NCBI RefSeq assembly: GCF_014217685.1
Contig: NZ_CP043653.1
Location: 624,419-688,418, forward strand
Length of the DNA stretch: 64,000 nucleotides
Source: Glaciihabitans sp. INWT7
GTDB taxonomy: Bacteria; Actinomycetota; Actinomycetes; Actinomycetales; Microbacteriaceae
Direction of reading: 5' to 3'
The position numbers and the translations under genes were made by a program. Of this stretch, positions 26,737 through 35,073 are shown piece by piece (the first letter of the stretch is position 1; each line of letters begins with the position of its first letter). The notes beneath the pieces are model-generated. The model was not told where the DNA came from, made no database searches, and worked only from the letters and a program-made list of their open reading frames with translations.

Positions 26737-27594
26737 CTAGCGCTCCGGGAAGCCGTGCGGCAGACCCTCGAGGGCGGGGCGCACGTGCTCGAGGCGCTGA
26801 GCCTCGAGCGTCAGGCCGGTGAACTCGCGGTCGCGGCGCAGAGCGGATACCGCGGCGAGGAAGAGTTCCGCGTCCGCCTGCGGGAGTGGCGAGACGAAGA
26901 CGGATGCCTCGGTGGCGAGCGAGCGGGAGAGGCGGGCGCGCGCGTCCGGGGTCAGTCTCGGTGCCTGGCGCAGGAATTGGGCGATGCGGCGGGAGAGGCC
27001 GTCGGGCAGGCGCGCGACGTCGGCTGTCGTGGCCCAGCCGAGCAGTTCGACCGGCACCCCGAAGACCGGGGGAGTGACCTTGGAGACCCTCTCGTTCTGG
27101 CTGTAGGTGCCGGCAAGAAGGTCGCCGATGCGCTTGGTGCGACCGTTCAGCAGTGCGGTGATCGACGCGATGCCCCCGAAGGTGGAGAACACCTCCAGCA
27201 CGCCGGTGAGCGCGCGGATGAAGGCGTGGCGCAGGCCGATCGATCCGCCGTCATCCCGCACGATCCGTGCACCGACCGCGAGCTTGCCGAGGGATTTGCC
27301 CTGGGTGAGGGTCTCCACGGCGGTCGGGGCGATGACGAGGCAGAACACGAGGGCCGTGACGGTGACCGCCGCGGCGCTCGCCTCGTCGAGGAATCCGCGG
27401 AAAAAAGGCGAAGACACGGCGAGCAGGATGAGCAACCAGAGGCCGAAGTAGACGGCGAAATCGATGATCGCGCCGGCGGCGCGCAACACGAAGCTCGTGG
27501 GCCTGAGGTCGAGGCTGACGGCCTCGCCGGTCATGAGCTCCAGCTCGTCCGAGCCGTCCGGAAGCCCCGCGCTGTCCTGCGTCGCCGTCGCCAT
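26737..27594 (-). CDS. RDD family membrane protein
   Basis: A 285-residue protein. RPTSFVLRAAGAIIDFAVYF is the RDD-type entry (Arg..Asp), followed by three hydrophobic segments; GKSLGKLAVGARIVRDDGG is the family signature. The last about 100 residues are soluble and predicted helical. RDD proteins beside SpoIIM and MoxR-DUF58 operons are common in actinobacteria; the molecular role is unknown. It is divergent from spoIIM with 17 bp between start codons. Confidence 0.85.
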   Translation of the reverse strand: MATATQDSAGLPDGSDELELMTGEAVSLDLRPTSFVLRAAGAIIDFAVYFGLWLLILLAVSSPFFRGFLDEASAAAVTVTALVFCLVIAPTAVETLTQGKSLGKLAVGARIVRDDGGSIGLRHAFIRALTGVLEVFSTFGGIASITALLNGRTKRIGDLLAGTYSQNERVSKVTPPVFGVPVELLGWATTADVARLPDGLSRRIAQFLRQAPRLTPDARARLSRSLATEASVFVSPLPQADAELFLAAVSALRRDREFTGLTLEAQRLEHVRPALEGLPHGFPER

Positions 27595-27597
27595 GTC

Positions 27598-27603
27598 TAG
27601 TAT
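27598..27603 (+). promoter_or_regulatory. -10 box TAGTAT for spoIIM-like gene
   Basis: TAGTAT ends 8 nt before ATG 27612, with no ribosome site between. Confidence 0.4.
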
Positions 27604-27611
27604 CTAAACAG

Positions 27612-28607
27612 ATGGATCTCGATGCCTACTCCGCCGCGCACCGCGATGAGTGGGACGAGCTTGCCCGGCTCGGCGCCAAGAGACGGTTCACCGGCAGCGA
27701 AGCCGACGAGCTGATCGAGCGGTACCAGTCCGGCGCCAGTCAGCTCTCCGCGATAAAGACCACCGCGGGGCAGTCGGTGCAGGGTGACCGCCTGTCGCTG
27801 TCGCTGTCGCGGGCGAGGCTGCGATTCACCGGCGCGGGCAGCAACGTGTTGAGCCAGCTGCCCACGTTCTTCGGGGCGCAGCTTCCCGCGGCGCTGTACC
27901 GCATCCGCTGGACCAGCCTGATCGTCGCCCTGGCAACGGCGGCGATCGCCCTGCTCTACGGGTACTGGGCGCTCACCACCCCCGGCGTGCTCTCCCACTT
28001 CGGCACCGAGGAGTTCCGCAAGCAGTTCGTGGAGCAGGACTTCGTGAACTACTACTCGAACCACTCCCCGTCGTCGTTCACCGGGCAGGTCTGGACGAAC
28101 AACGCGTGGCTCGCCGCCCAGTGCATCGCCTACGGCATCGTCGGGGTCTACTCGCCCTATCTCCTGTTCTCGAATGCGCAGAACATCGGGCTGTCCGGTG
28201 CCCTCATGGCGTCCCACGACCGGCTCGACATCTTCTTCCTCTACATCGCGCCGCACGGACAGCTCGAGCTGTACTCGATCTTCGTCGCGGGGGCGGCCGG
28301 GATGACGATCTTCTGGGCCTGGATCGCGCCCGGTGCCCGCACCCGGGGGCAGGCGCTCGCCGAGGAGGGACGCGCCCTTTTCGCCGTGGCCATCGGCCTG
28401 GTCCTCTCCCTGCTCGTCTCCGGCATCATCGAGGGCTTCGTCACCCGCCAGGACTGGCCCTGGGCGATCAAGATCGGTATCGGCACCGTGGCGCTCGGGT
28501 CGTTCCTGTTCTACCAGTGGGTCATCGGCCGCCGTGCCGTGCGCGCGGGCGAGACCGGCGATCTCGACGAGTTCGAGGCGGGATCCCGCAGAATCGTCGC
28601 GGCCTGA
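27612..28607 (+). CDS. stage II sporulation protein M (SpoIIM/DUF95) family membrane protein
   Basis: A 331-residue protein with about 5-6 membrane segments. The N-terminal DLDAYSAAHRDEWDELARL, the strongly charged SAIKTTAGQSVQGDR region and SHDRLDIFFLYIAPHGQLEL are signatures of the SpoIIM-like family. The last motif is the conserved PHG element. Actinobacterial members have no sporulation link here; they sit with RDD and MoxR/DUF58 genes, suggesting envelope maintenance. In this window it is separated from that operon by the fur-catalase pair. Confidence 0.85.
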   Translation: MDLDAYSAAHRDEWDELARLGAKRRFTGSEADELIERYQSGASQLSAIKTTAGQSVQGDRLSLSLSRARLRFTGAGSNVLSQLPTFFGAQLPAALYRIRWTSLIVALATAAIALLYGYWALTTPGVLSHFGTEEFRKQFVEQDFVNYYSNHSPSSFTGQVWTNNAWLAAQCIAYGIVGVYSPYLLFSNAQNIGLSGALMASHDRLDIFFLYIAPHGQLELYSIFVAGAAGMTIFWAWIAPGARTRGQALAEEGRALFAVAIGLVLSLLVSGIIEGFVTRQDWPWAIKIGIGTVALGSFLFYQWVIGRRAVRAGETGDLDEFEAGSRRIVAA

Positions 28608-28655
28608 GCGCATCGTAATTTTGAGTGGTTCACGATTAGTGGCACACTGGAAGTG

Positions 28656-29120
28656 ATGGATGTCGAGCTGGGGACCGCGCTTCGAGCCGCAGGGCTGCGC
28701 GTGACGCCGGGTCGTCTCGCCGTGCTCGAAGCGCTCGCGGAGCATCCGCACTCCACGGCGGAGAGGCTGAGGGTGGCCTCTGGCGCCGGTCTCTCCATCC
28801 AGTCCGTGCACAACGTGCTCGCCGACCTGACCGCCGCCCGGATGATCCGTCGCATCGAGTCGGCCGGATCCGCCGCCCTCTACGAGCGCCGGATCGGAGA
28901 CAACCATCATCATGTCGTCTGCACGACCTGCGGCGCGGTTGCCGATGTCGACTGTGCTCACGGTTCGGCTCCCTGCCTCACTCCGATCGACACCAACGGC
29001 TTCGCGATCGCCACAGCCGAAGTGACCTTCTGGGGGCAGTGCGCCTCCTGCCAGGAATTGACGCTCCCCGCGCTCCCCATGACTTCTCTACTGCCAACGA
29101 TTAAGGAGATAGACCAGTGA
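28656..29120 (+). CDS. Fur-family (FurA/PerR-like) regulator
   Basis: A 154-residue winged-helix regulator: [44 protein letters not shown], then the metal-site NHHHVVC and two CxxC pairs (CTTC, CASC). Placement directly upstream of and overlapping catalase (GTGA) matches FurA-KatG/KatA pairs that sense peroxide or iron and repress both genes. A weak promoter TTGAGT (28621-28626)/CACACT (28643-28648) would give a leaderless start at ATG 28656. Confidence 0.9.
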   Translation: MDVELGTALRAAGLRVTPGRLAVLEALAEHPHSTAERLRVASGAGLSIQSVHNVLADLTAARMIRRIESAGSAALYERRIGDNHHHVVCTTCGAVADVDCAHGSAPCLTPIDTNGFAIATAEVTFWGQCASCQELTLPALPMTSLLPTIKEIDQ

Positions 29121-30604
29121 CAGAACCGACTACCACCCAGTCCGGAACGCCGGTCGAGAGCGACGAGTATTCGCTCACCACCGGGCCCGACGGGGTCACC
29201 GCTCTGCACGACCGTTACCTGGTCGAGAAGCTGGCCTCGTTCAACCGGGAGCGCGTGCCGGAGCGCAACCCCCACGCGAAGGGCGGCGGCGCTTTCGGTG
29301 AGTTCGTGGTCACCGAGGACGTGTCGATGTACACCCGTGCCGCAGTCTTCCAGCCGGGCGCCAAGAGCGAGGTGCTGCAGCGCAACTCCTCCGTCGCCGG
29401 CGAGCAGGGATCCCCCGACACTTGGCGCGATGTGCGCGGCTATGCTCTCCGTTTCTACACGACCGAGGGCAACTACGACATCGTCGGCAACAACACGCCA
29501 GTGTTCTTCATTCGCGACGCGATGAAGTTCCCCGACTTCATCCACTCCCAGAAGCGCCTCGGTGGTTCCGGACTGCGCGATGCAGACATGCAGTGGGATT
29601 TCTGGACGCTGTCGCCGGAGTCGGCCCACCAGGTCACCTATTTGATGGGCGACCGCGGACTCTCCCGTTCATGGCGCGAGCTCAACGGCTATGGATCGCA
29701 CACCTACCAGTGGATCAATGCCGAGGGCGAGCGATTCTGGGTGCAGTACCACTTCAAGTCCCGCCAGGGTGTGCACAACATCACCGCGGAGGAAGCCGAG
29801 AAGATCGCCGGCGCCGATGCTGACTACTACCGCCGCGACCTCCACGAGGCGATCGAGCGCGGCGACTTCCCGACCTGGGACGTCTTTGTGCAGATCATGC
29901 CCTACGAGGAGGCGAAGACCTATCGGTTCAACCCCTTCGACATCACGAAGGTCTGGCCGCACTCCGACTACCCGCTCATCCCGGTGGGCCACTACACGCT
30001 GAACCGCAACCCGGAGAATTTCTTCGCCCAGATCGAGCAGGCCGCATTCTCGCCCTCGAACCTCGTGCCCGGCATCGACATCAGCCCGGACAAGATGCTC
30101 ATGGCACGCGTCTTCTCGTACCCGGATGCCCAGCGCGCCCGCGTCGGCACCAACTACAACCAGCTCCCCGTGAACCAGCCGCACGCCGCCGAAGTGCACA
30201 ACTACGAGCACGAGGGACACATGCGTTACGAGTTCAGCGATGCGACGGCGCGCACCTACGTGCCGAACTCCTACGGTGGGCCGGTCGCCGATCCGGCCAA
30301 GGCCGGAGTCGGCGGCTGGGACACCGACGGAGAGCTGATCCGTGCGGCGCAGACCCTGCACTCGGAGGACGACGACTTCGGCCAGGCGGGCACGCTGTAC
30401 CGCCAGGTGTTCGATGACGCCTCGAAGGAGCGTCTCGTCGGCACCCTGGTCGGTCAGTACAACTCGTTGACCGTCGACCGTATCAAGGAGCGATTCCTCT
30501 GGTACTGGACGAGCGTCGATGCGGGCCTCGGAGACACGCTCCGCTCCGAACTCGGAATCGTTGCGCCGGACTCCTCCCACCAGCCGGTGAACGTCGGGAG
30601 CTAG
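29117..30604 (+). CDS. katA: monofunctional haem catalase
   Basis: A 495-residue catalase, 2 H2O2 to 2 H2O + O2. Distal His53 lies in [34 protein letters not shown] and [11 protein letters not shown] are family signatures, and proximal Tyr335 lies in [14 protein letters not shown]. It is a clade-3-length enzyme. GTG 29117 overlaps the fur stop, with AAGGAG upstream, so the two are co-translated. A strong hairpin follows. Confidence 0.95.
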   Translation: MTEPTTTQSGTPVESDEYSLTTGPDGVTALHDRYLVEKLASFNRERVPERNPHAKGGGAFGEFVVTEDVSMYTRAAVFQPGAKSEVLQRNSSVAGEQGSPDTWRDVRGYALRFYTTEGNYDIVGNNTPVFFIRDAMKFPDFIHSQKRLGGSGLRDADMQWDFWTLSPESAHQVTYLMGDRGLSRSWRELNGYGSHTYQWINAEGERFWVQYHFKSRQGVHNITAEEAEKIAGADADYYRRDLHEAIERGDFPTWDVFVQIMPYEEAKTYRFNPFDITKVWPHSDYPLIPVGHYTLNRNPENFFAQIEQAAFSPSNLVPGIDISPDKMLMARVFSYPDAQRARVGTNYNQLPVNQPHAAEVHNYEHEGHMRYEFSDATARTYVPNSYGGPVADPAKAGVGGWDTDGELIRAAQTLHSEDDDFGQAGTLYRQVFDDASKERLVGTLVGQYNSLTVDRIKERFLWYWTSVDAGLGDTLRSELGIVAPDSSHQPVNVGS

Positions 30605-30618
30605 CGCAGCAGCCCCTC

Positions 30619-30660
30619 ACGACGAGACGCCCGGCCCTCGCGGACCGGGCGTCTCGTCGT
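30619..30660 (+). terminator. catalase terminator
   Basis: A perfect 16-bp stem, ACGACGAGACGCCCGG (30619-30634) with CCGGGCGTCTCGTCGT (30645-30660), and a 10-nt loop begins 15 bp after the stop. No T-tract follows, as is common for actinobacterial intrinsic terminators. Confidence 0.8.
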
Positions 30661-30713
30661 GTGCTGTGCGCCCCGAACATCCGCGCCCTCCTCAACCGCT
30701 CCCTGCTCAACGC

Positions 30714-30790
30714 AAAACGCAGGACATCCGCCACTAAATCGTCACTTATGCCAGGACAGCGGGTTTTTCGTGGCGAATGTCCTGCGTTTT
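30714..30790. repeat. long hairpin repeat, family 1, copy C
   Basis: AAAACGCAGGACATCCGCCAC (given here as AAAACGCAGGACAT + CCGCCAC, 30714-30734) pairs with GTGGCGAATGTCCTGCGTTTT (GTGGCGAATG + TCCTGCGTTTT, 30770-30790) with one mismatch. Compared with copies A and B, one G:C pair has become C:G in both arms, so the stem is kept while the sequence changed. Confidence 0.85.
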
Positions 30791-30803
30791 CGGAGATGGG
30801 GAG

Positions 30804-30852
30804 GGTCTCGGGATGCTTGCTGGAGCTCGCTGCTCGACGGGGGGGGGGGGGG
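30804..30852. repeat. palindromic repeat fragment (copy 3) ending in a 14-G tract
   Basis: GGTCTCG (30804-30810) and GCTCGAC (30832-30838) are the arms of the GTCTCGAT/CTCGACCA family. Where other copies continue CAGCGGG or CACCGGG, this one runs into 14 consecutive G (30839-30852), which abut the stop codon of the DUF58 gene. Confidence 0.6.
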
Positions 30853-32145
30853 TTACAGCCGCCCGGCGGCTTTCAAGGCGATGTAGCGGTCAGCGAGGGT
30901 AGGCGGCAGGTCCGCGGGGGCGCCGGTGACGACATCCGCTCCGAGCTGCCGGATGGCTGCCGATACGCGGGTGGTGTCGAGCATGGAACGTTCGGCTGCT
31001 GCCGCGCGATAGACCTCGTCCCGGTCGCCGCGCTCCACCGAGGCCGAGAGCACGGAGGGGTCGGTCACGGAAGACACGACGACGGTGTGTTTGCGCGTGA
31101 GCTGGGGCAGCATCCCGAGCAGTCCGCGCGATCCGCCGCCCGCGTCGATCGACGTCATCAGCACGACGAGTGCATGCTGACTCGTCACCGATCGCACGAG
31201 CGAGGGCACCGCCGACCAGTCCATCTCGATGAGTTCCGGGTCGATCGGGGCCATCACGTCGACCATGCGTGAGAGCAACTCTGGCCCACTCGCCCCCTGG
31301 ATCCTGCCGCGCACTCGACGGTCGAAGACCACGACATCGACCCGGTCACCCGCCCGGGTGGCGAGCGCCGCGAGCAGCAGTGACGACTCGAATGCCGTGT
31401 CGATGCGGGGCTCGTTAGCGATGCGGGCGGCGGAGGTGCGTCCGCTGTCGATCACGATCACGACGCGACGATCCCGTTCCGGGCGCCAGGTGCGCACGAC
31501 CAGGTCGCTGCGCCGTGCGGTCGCGCGCCAGTCGATCGAGCGCACGTCGTCGCCGCGCACGTATTCCCGCAGGCTGTCGAACTCGGTGCCCTGCCCCCGG
31601 ATCATCACACTGGTTCGACCGTCCAGCTCGCGCAGGCGGGCGAGGCGGGAAGGCAGGTGCTTGCGGGAGTTGAAGGGCGGGAGCACCCTGATCGCGCCGG
31701 GCAGCTCGATCGTCGCCTGGCGGGCAAGCAGTCCAAGGGGCCCGAACGACCGCACGGTCACCTGCGCGGCACGGCGTTCGCCCCGACGGAACGGGGTGAG
31801 GGATGTCTCGATCCGTCGTCGCTCGCCGGCCGGGAGCGCCAGACGGGCCCGCGTCGGTGCCGCGCCGGCGGAGGGTTGCCAGCCGTCGCGCACGATGCCG
31901 CGCACGGTTCGTCGACCCGCGTTCGTGAGCAGCAGGGCGGATGCCACGGTCTCGCCGAGTCGCACCCGCTCGGGCAGTTCCCGCTCGAGCCGGAGCTGGC
32001 GGGGAGAGCCGGCGAGCAGCAGGTCGAGCGCCCCGACGAGCGCAGCGAAGAGCAGCCAGAGGCCGAGCCAGTCGGGCTGGTCGAAGACGACGATCGGCAC
32101 GATCCCGAGCGCGACGAGCAGAACGAATCGTCCGGACCACGCCAT
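30853..32145 (-). CDS. DUF58 domain protein (vWA-like partner of MoxR)
   Basis: A 430-residue protein with two N-terminal membrane segments (about 5-22 and 28-45). The DUF58 core follows: REYVRGDDVRSIDWRATARR is the family signature, and a von Willebrand A-like fold (VVIVIDSGRTS, VVLMTSIDAGG) comes after. MoxR-DUF58 pairs act as chaperone-like ATPase and effector in envelope stress or metal insertion. ATG 32145 lies 14 bp after the moxR stop; it is the last gene of the leftward operon. Confidence 0.88.
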   Translation of the reverse strand: MAWSGRFVLLVALGIVPIVVFDQPDWLGLWLLFAALVGALDLLLAGSPRQLRLERELPERVRLGETVASALLLTNAGRRTVRGIVRDGWQPSAGAAPTRARLALPAGERRRIETSLTPFRRGERRAAQVTVRSFGPLGLLARQATIELPGAIRVLPPFNSRKHLPSRLARLRELDGRTSVMIRGQGTEFDSLREYVRGDDVRSIDWRATARRSDLVVRTWRPERDRRVVIVIDSGRTSAARIANEPRIDTAFESSLLLAALATRAGDRVDVVVFDRRVRGRIQGASGPELLSRMVDVMAPIDPELIEMDWSAVPSLVRSVTSQHALVVLMTSIDAGGGSRGLLGMLPQLTRKHTVVVSSVTDPSVLSASVERGDRDEVYRAAAAERSMLDTTRVSAAIRQLGADVVTGAPADLPPTLADRYIALKAAGRL

Positions 32146-32159
32146 CAGAGGGCTCGCAT

Positions 32160-33173
32160 CTAGATCGGCACCTGCACCTGGCTGAGGATCGCGCGCAGGA
32201 TGGAATCCGACGCGACCCCTTCGAGCTCGGCCTCCGGTCGAAGCTGGATGCGGTGCCTCCACACCGGAAGCACCATCGCCTGCACGTGGTCGGGAGTGAT
32301 CGAGTCGAATCCGTTGAGCCACGCCCACGCCTTGGCGGCAGCGAGCAGCGCGGTGGTGCCGCGCGGGCTCACCCCGAGCTTCACGCTCGGGCTCTGGCGG
32401 GTGCCCCGCGCCAGGTCGACGATGTAGGCGAGCAGATCGGGGGATGCCCGCACCCGACCGACCTCCACTTGCGCGGCGGCCAGCTGCGCGGCATCCAGCA
32501 CCGCGGTGACGCCGGCGGCTTGGAGGTTGCGGGGATTGAAGCCCGCGGCACTGCGGGTGAGCACCTCGACCTCGTCGGCGCGCTCGGGGATCTCGAGCAC
32601 GAGCTTGAGCAGAAAGCGATCCAGCTGAGCTTCCGGCAGCGTGTAGGTGCCCTCGTACTCGATCGGGTTCTGGGTGGCGGCCACGATGAACGGCACCGGC
32701 AGCGGACGGGTCTCGCCATCCACGCTCACCTGGCGTTCCTCCATCGCCTCGAGGAGTGCGGATTGTGTCTTCGGCGGAGTGCGGTTGATCTCGTCCGCCA
32801 GCAGGATGTTGGTGAACACGGGTCCGGCACGGAAGTCGAACTCTCCACTGCGCGCGTCGTAGACCAGCGAACCCGTGACGTCTCCCGGCATGAGGTCCGG
32901 CGTGAACTGCACACGCTTCGTCTCGAGCTGCAGTGCCCGACTCAGGGTGCGAACGAGGAGCGTCTTCGCGACGCCCGGAACACCTTCGAGCAACACGTGA
33001 CCGCCGGCCAGCAGCGCGATGATGAGCCCGGTGACCGCTCCATCCTGCCCGACGACCGCCTTGCCGACCTCTACCCGCACCCGGGCGAATTGCTCCCGGA
33101 GCGCGGGGGATCCGGCCGCGGTGTCGGTCGCGGACAAATCGGGGGACGATGCGGCCAGGTCGGTCTCGGTCAT
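32160..33173 (-). CDS. moxR: MoxR-family AAA+ ATPase
   Basis: A 337-residue AAA+ ATPase. Walker A GVPGVAKT, Walker B LLADEINRTPPK, sensor 1 FIVAATQNPIEYEGTY and arginine-finger/sensor 2 SPRGTTALLAAAKAWA are all intact. MoxR proteins remodel partner proteins, here probably the DUF58/vWA protein encoded next. I prefer ATG 33173 (GGAG 9 nt upstream) to the in-frame ATG 33188, which has no ribosome site. It is the fourth gene of the operon. Confidence 0.92.
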   Translation of the reverse strand: MTETDLAASSPDLSATDTAAGSPALREQFARVRVEVGKAVVGQDGAVTGLIIALLAGGHVLLEGVPGVAKTLLVRTLSRALQLETKRVQFTPDLMPGDVTGSLVYDARSGEFDFRAGPVFTNILLADEINRTPPKTQSALLEAMEERQVSVDGETRPLPVPFIVAATQNPIEYEGTYTLPEAQLDRFLLKLVLEIPERADEVEVLTRSAAGFNPRNLQAAGVTAVLDAAQLAAAQVEVGRVRASPDLLAYIVDLARGTRQSPSVKLGVSPRGTTALLAAAKAWAWLNGFDSITPDHVQAMVLPVWRHRIQLRPEAELEGVASDSILRAILSQVQVPI

Positions 33174-33202
33174 TCGTTCATTCTCCATGGTGTCGGTCGG
33201 GG

Positions 33203-34411
33203 TCAGGACGGGCGGATGTCGCGGGCGACGGTGCGTTCGAGATCGAGCAGCTCATCGGAGAGCCGCACCAGCTCGCGGTCGTTTCGAGGCTCCGCGGTGA
33301 GGAGGAGGCCGCTGATTTCTGCGGGGTCCCTGGCGGTGACGCGCGCGACCGCCGCAATCACGTCGTCCACCGTCGCGAGACGCGGCAACCCGCACAGGAT
33401 GGCCAGTCGAGAGACCGAACCGATGCGCAGTGAGTCGAGCGCCCGCAGGCGAGCCGCGCCCTTCTGGTAGAGCCGCGCGCGGCCCTCCATCGTCTCGCTC
33501 GCCCGCACGACGACCGGAAGGTTCTCGACCACGAGCGGGCCGAGGCGTCGTCCGCGCCAGAATGCCGCGGCGATCGCGACGACGACCAGCAGGGCGGACA
33601 CCCCGCCGACCCAGGCCGGAGTGAGCTGGGCGATGCTCGGGCCGCTGATCGAGGAGTCGTCGATCGTGGGCAGATACCAGACCAGTCGGTCACTCTGCCC
33701 GAGCAGGCTGAGCGCGAGCGCCGCGTTGCCGCGTTCGGAGACATGCTCGTTGTCGAAAGCGTCCGTCGTGCCGACCACGGTGATGTGCCGGCCGTCCCGC
33801 ACGATGTCCACGACGGAGAAGGTGCGCTTTCCGCTCGCGAAGCACGCGGTCGTCTCTGCGGCGGGATCCAGCACGCGGAACCCGGATCCGGCACCGCTCA
33901 CCCGACCGGCCGCGCGGGCCGCGGGAAGGTCGCAGCCCGCGGCGAGGGAGCTGCGGCTGACGATGCCGGCGAGACCGACTTCCGGGGCCAGTGCCGAGAC
34001 CTGCGCGTAGGTGGGCGACAGCACCACGAAACGCTGCGCAAGCGCCGCGAGGGTCCGCAGCTGGGCTTTGTCGAGATTGCCGTCCGGGTCGAAGAGAAAC
34101 AGCGTCGAGCCGGCGGAGCGACGGAGGGCGGACTTTGCGCCGGAGAGAGTGGCGGGCACCGACACATCCACCCCCTGCTGGCGCAGCACCTCCGCGATGG
34201 CTTTGCTGCCCGCGGGTGCTGCATTGGTCGCCGAGAAGGGCACTCCTCCGCTCGAGGCGCCGGTGGCGGCGAGAGCGATCACCGCGATCAGGATGAGGAA
34301 GACCGCCGCGACGATCCAGAACAAAGACCTGCGCGTCGCCACGCGGATGGTCGGCGTGACGGTGGTTGCCGTCGCAGTTGCCGTCGCAGTTGCCGTCACT
34401 GTCGCCGTCAC
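33203..34411 (-). CDS. DUF4350 membrane protein
   Basis: A 402-residue protein. A short Thr/Ala-rich N-terminus from a 12-bp DNA repeat precedes helix 1 (LFWIVAAVFLILIAVIALAA). Then comes the DUF4350 domain (APAGSKAIAEVLRQQGVDVSVP, STLFLFDPDGN), a second helix near residues 260-280, and a cytoplasmic helical tail. The GTG at 34411 overlaps the DUF4129 stop as GTGA. The domain resembles GATase-like folds without catalytic residues. In the MoxR-DUF58 operon it probably helps form a membrane complex. Confidence 0.82.
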   Translation of the reverse strand: MTATVTATATATATATTVTPTIRVATRRSLFWIVAAVFLILIAVIALAATGASSGGVPFSATNAAPAGSKAIAEVLRQQGVDVSVPATLSGAKSALRRSAGSTLFLFDPDGNLDKAQLRTLAALAQRFVVLSPTYAQVSALAPEVGLAGIVSRSSLAAGCDLPAARAAGRVSGAGSGFRVLDPAAETTACFASGKRTFSVVDIVRDGRHITVVGTTDAFDNEHVSERGNAALALSLLGQSDRLVWYLPTIDDSSISGPSIAQLTPAWVGGVSALLVVVAIAAAFWRGRRLGPLVVENLPVVVRASETMEGRARLYQKGAARLRALDSLRIGSVSRLAILCGLPRLATVDDVIAAVARVTARDPAEISGLLLTAEPRNDRELVRLSDELLDLERTVARDIRPS

Positions 34412-34412
34412 C
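34365..34412. repeat. four 12-bp tandem units at the start of the DUF4350 gene
   Basis: GTTGCCGTCGCA, GTTGCCGTCGCA, GTTGCCGTCACT, GTCGCCGTCACC are four in-phase 12-mers. Read on the minus strand they encode the N-terminal Val-Thr-Ala-Thr-type repeats of DUF4350 and overlap its start codon and the stop of DUF4129. Confidence 0.8.
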
Positions 34413-35073
34413 GTGCGCCCACTGTCGATTGCTCCGCCGGGCGCACCGATCGCAGGTCCTTCTCCAGCCTCGCCGCCTCGCCGTAGGCCGACTCCGTGCC
34501 CTCCCGGCCGAGGTAGCGCACGTCGTCGAAGGCGGATGCTGCGGTCGTGAGCCGCTCGGAGTATCCGGGAAGCACGACCCCGGCTCGCACGGCGAAATCC
34601 CGCGCGGTGGTGCCGGGGGAGACCGTGACGAGGGTGCGTTCGGCCAGCCCCCGGGCTATCGAGCGGAAGATCTCCTCGATGGCGAGAACCCAGTCCGAGC
34701 GGCCTGCGGCGTCTTCGGCGGCGCGGCGCATCGCGGCGGCGTCCCTGGCGTCGTCGTCGCCGAACAGGATGCCGCTCGCCGCGCTGCGTCGGTTGAGCCT
34801 CGGGGCCCCGAAGATGAAGAAGGCGGCGACGAGAGCGGCGACGATCACGATCAGCGCGAGGATCAGGATCGGCCCCTGCACGCCGGCTCCGCTGTCGATC
34901 CTGAGCGACTGCAGCCAGTCGAGGAACGCCTTCGAGGCACGGTCGAACCAGGTGGGCTGCGCGGCCCGGTATTCGGGTTTCGACAGTTCCTGGATCACCC
35001 AGCGCTGTGCTTCCGCGGAATCCGGATCCACCGGCACGTCCGCGGGGACCCCCGCGAGAGACGTGAAGATCAC
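34408..35073 (-). CDS. DUF4129 domain protein
   Basis: A 221-residue protein with one membrane segment (about 65-85, ILILALIVIVAALVAAFFIF) and a C-terminal DUF4129 domain (DWVLAIEEIFRSIARGLAER, TVSPGTTARDFAVRAG, YSERLTTAASAFDDVRYLG). It is related to the C-terminal part of transglutaminase-like fusion proteins that accompany MoxR-DUF58. The start GTG 35073 overlaps the preceding stop as GTGA; GTG 35079 is an alternative. Confidence 0.83.
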   Translation of the reverse strand: MIFTSLAGVPADVPVDPDSAEAQRWVIQELSKPEYRAAQPTWFDRASKAFLDWLQSLRIDSGAGVQGPILILALIVIVAALVAAFFIFGAPRLNRRSAASGILFGDDDARDAAAMRRAAEDAAGRSDWVLAIEEIFRSIARGLAERTLVTVSPGTTARDFAVRAGVVLPGYSERLTTAASAFDDVRYLGREGTESAYGEAARLEKDLRSVRPAEQSTVGAR

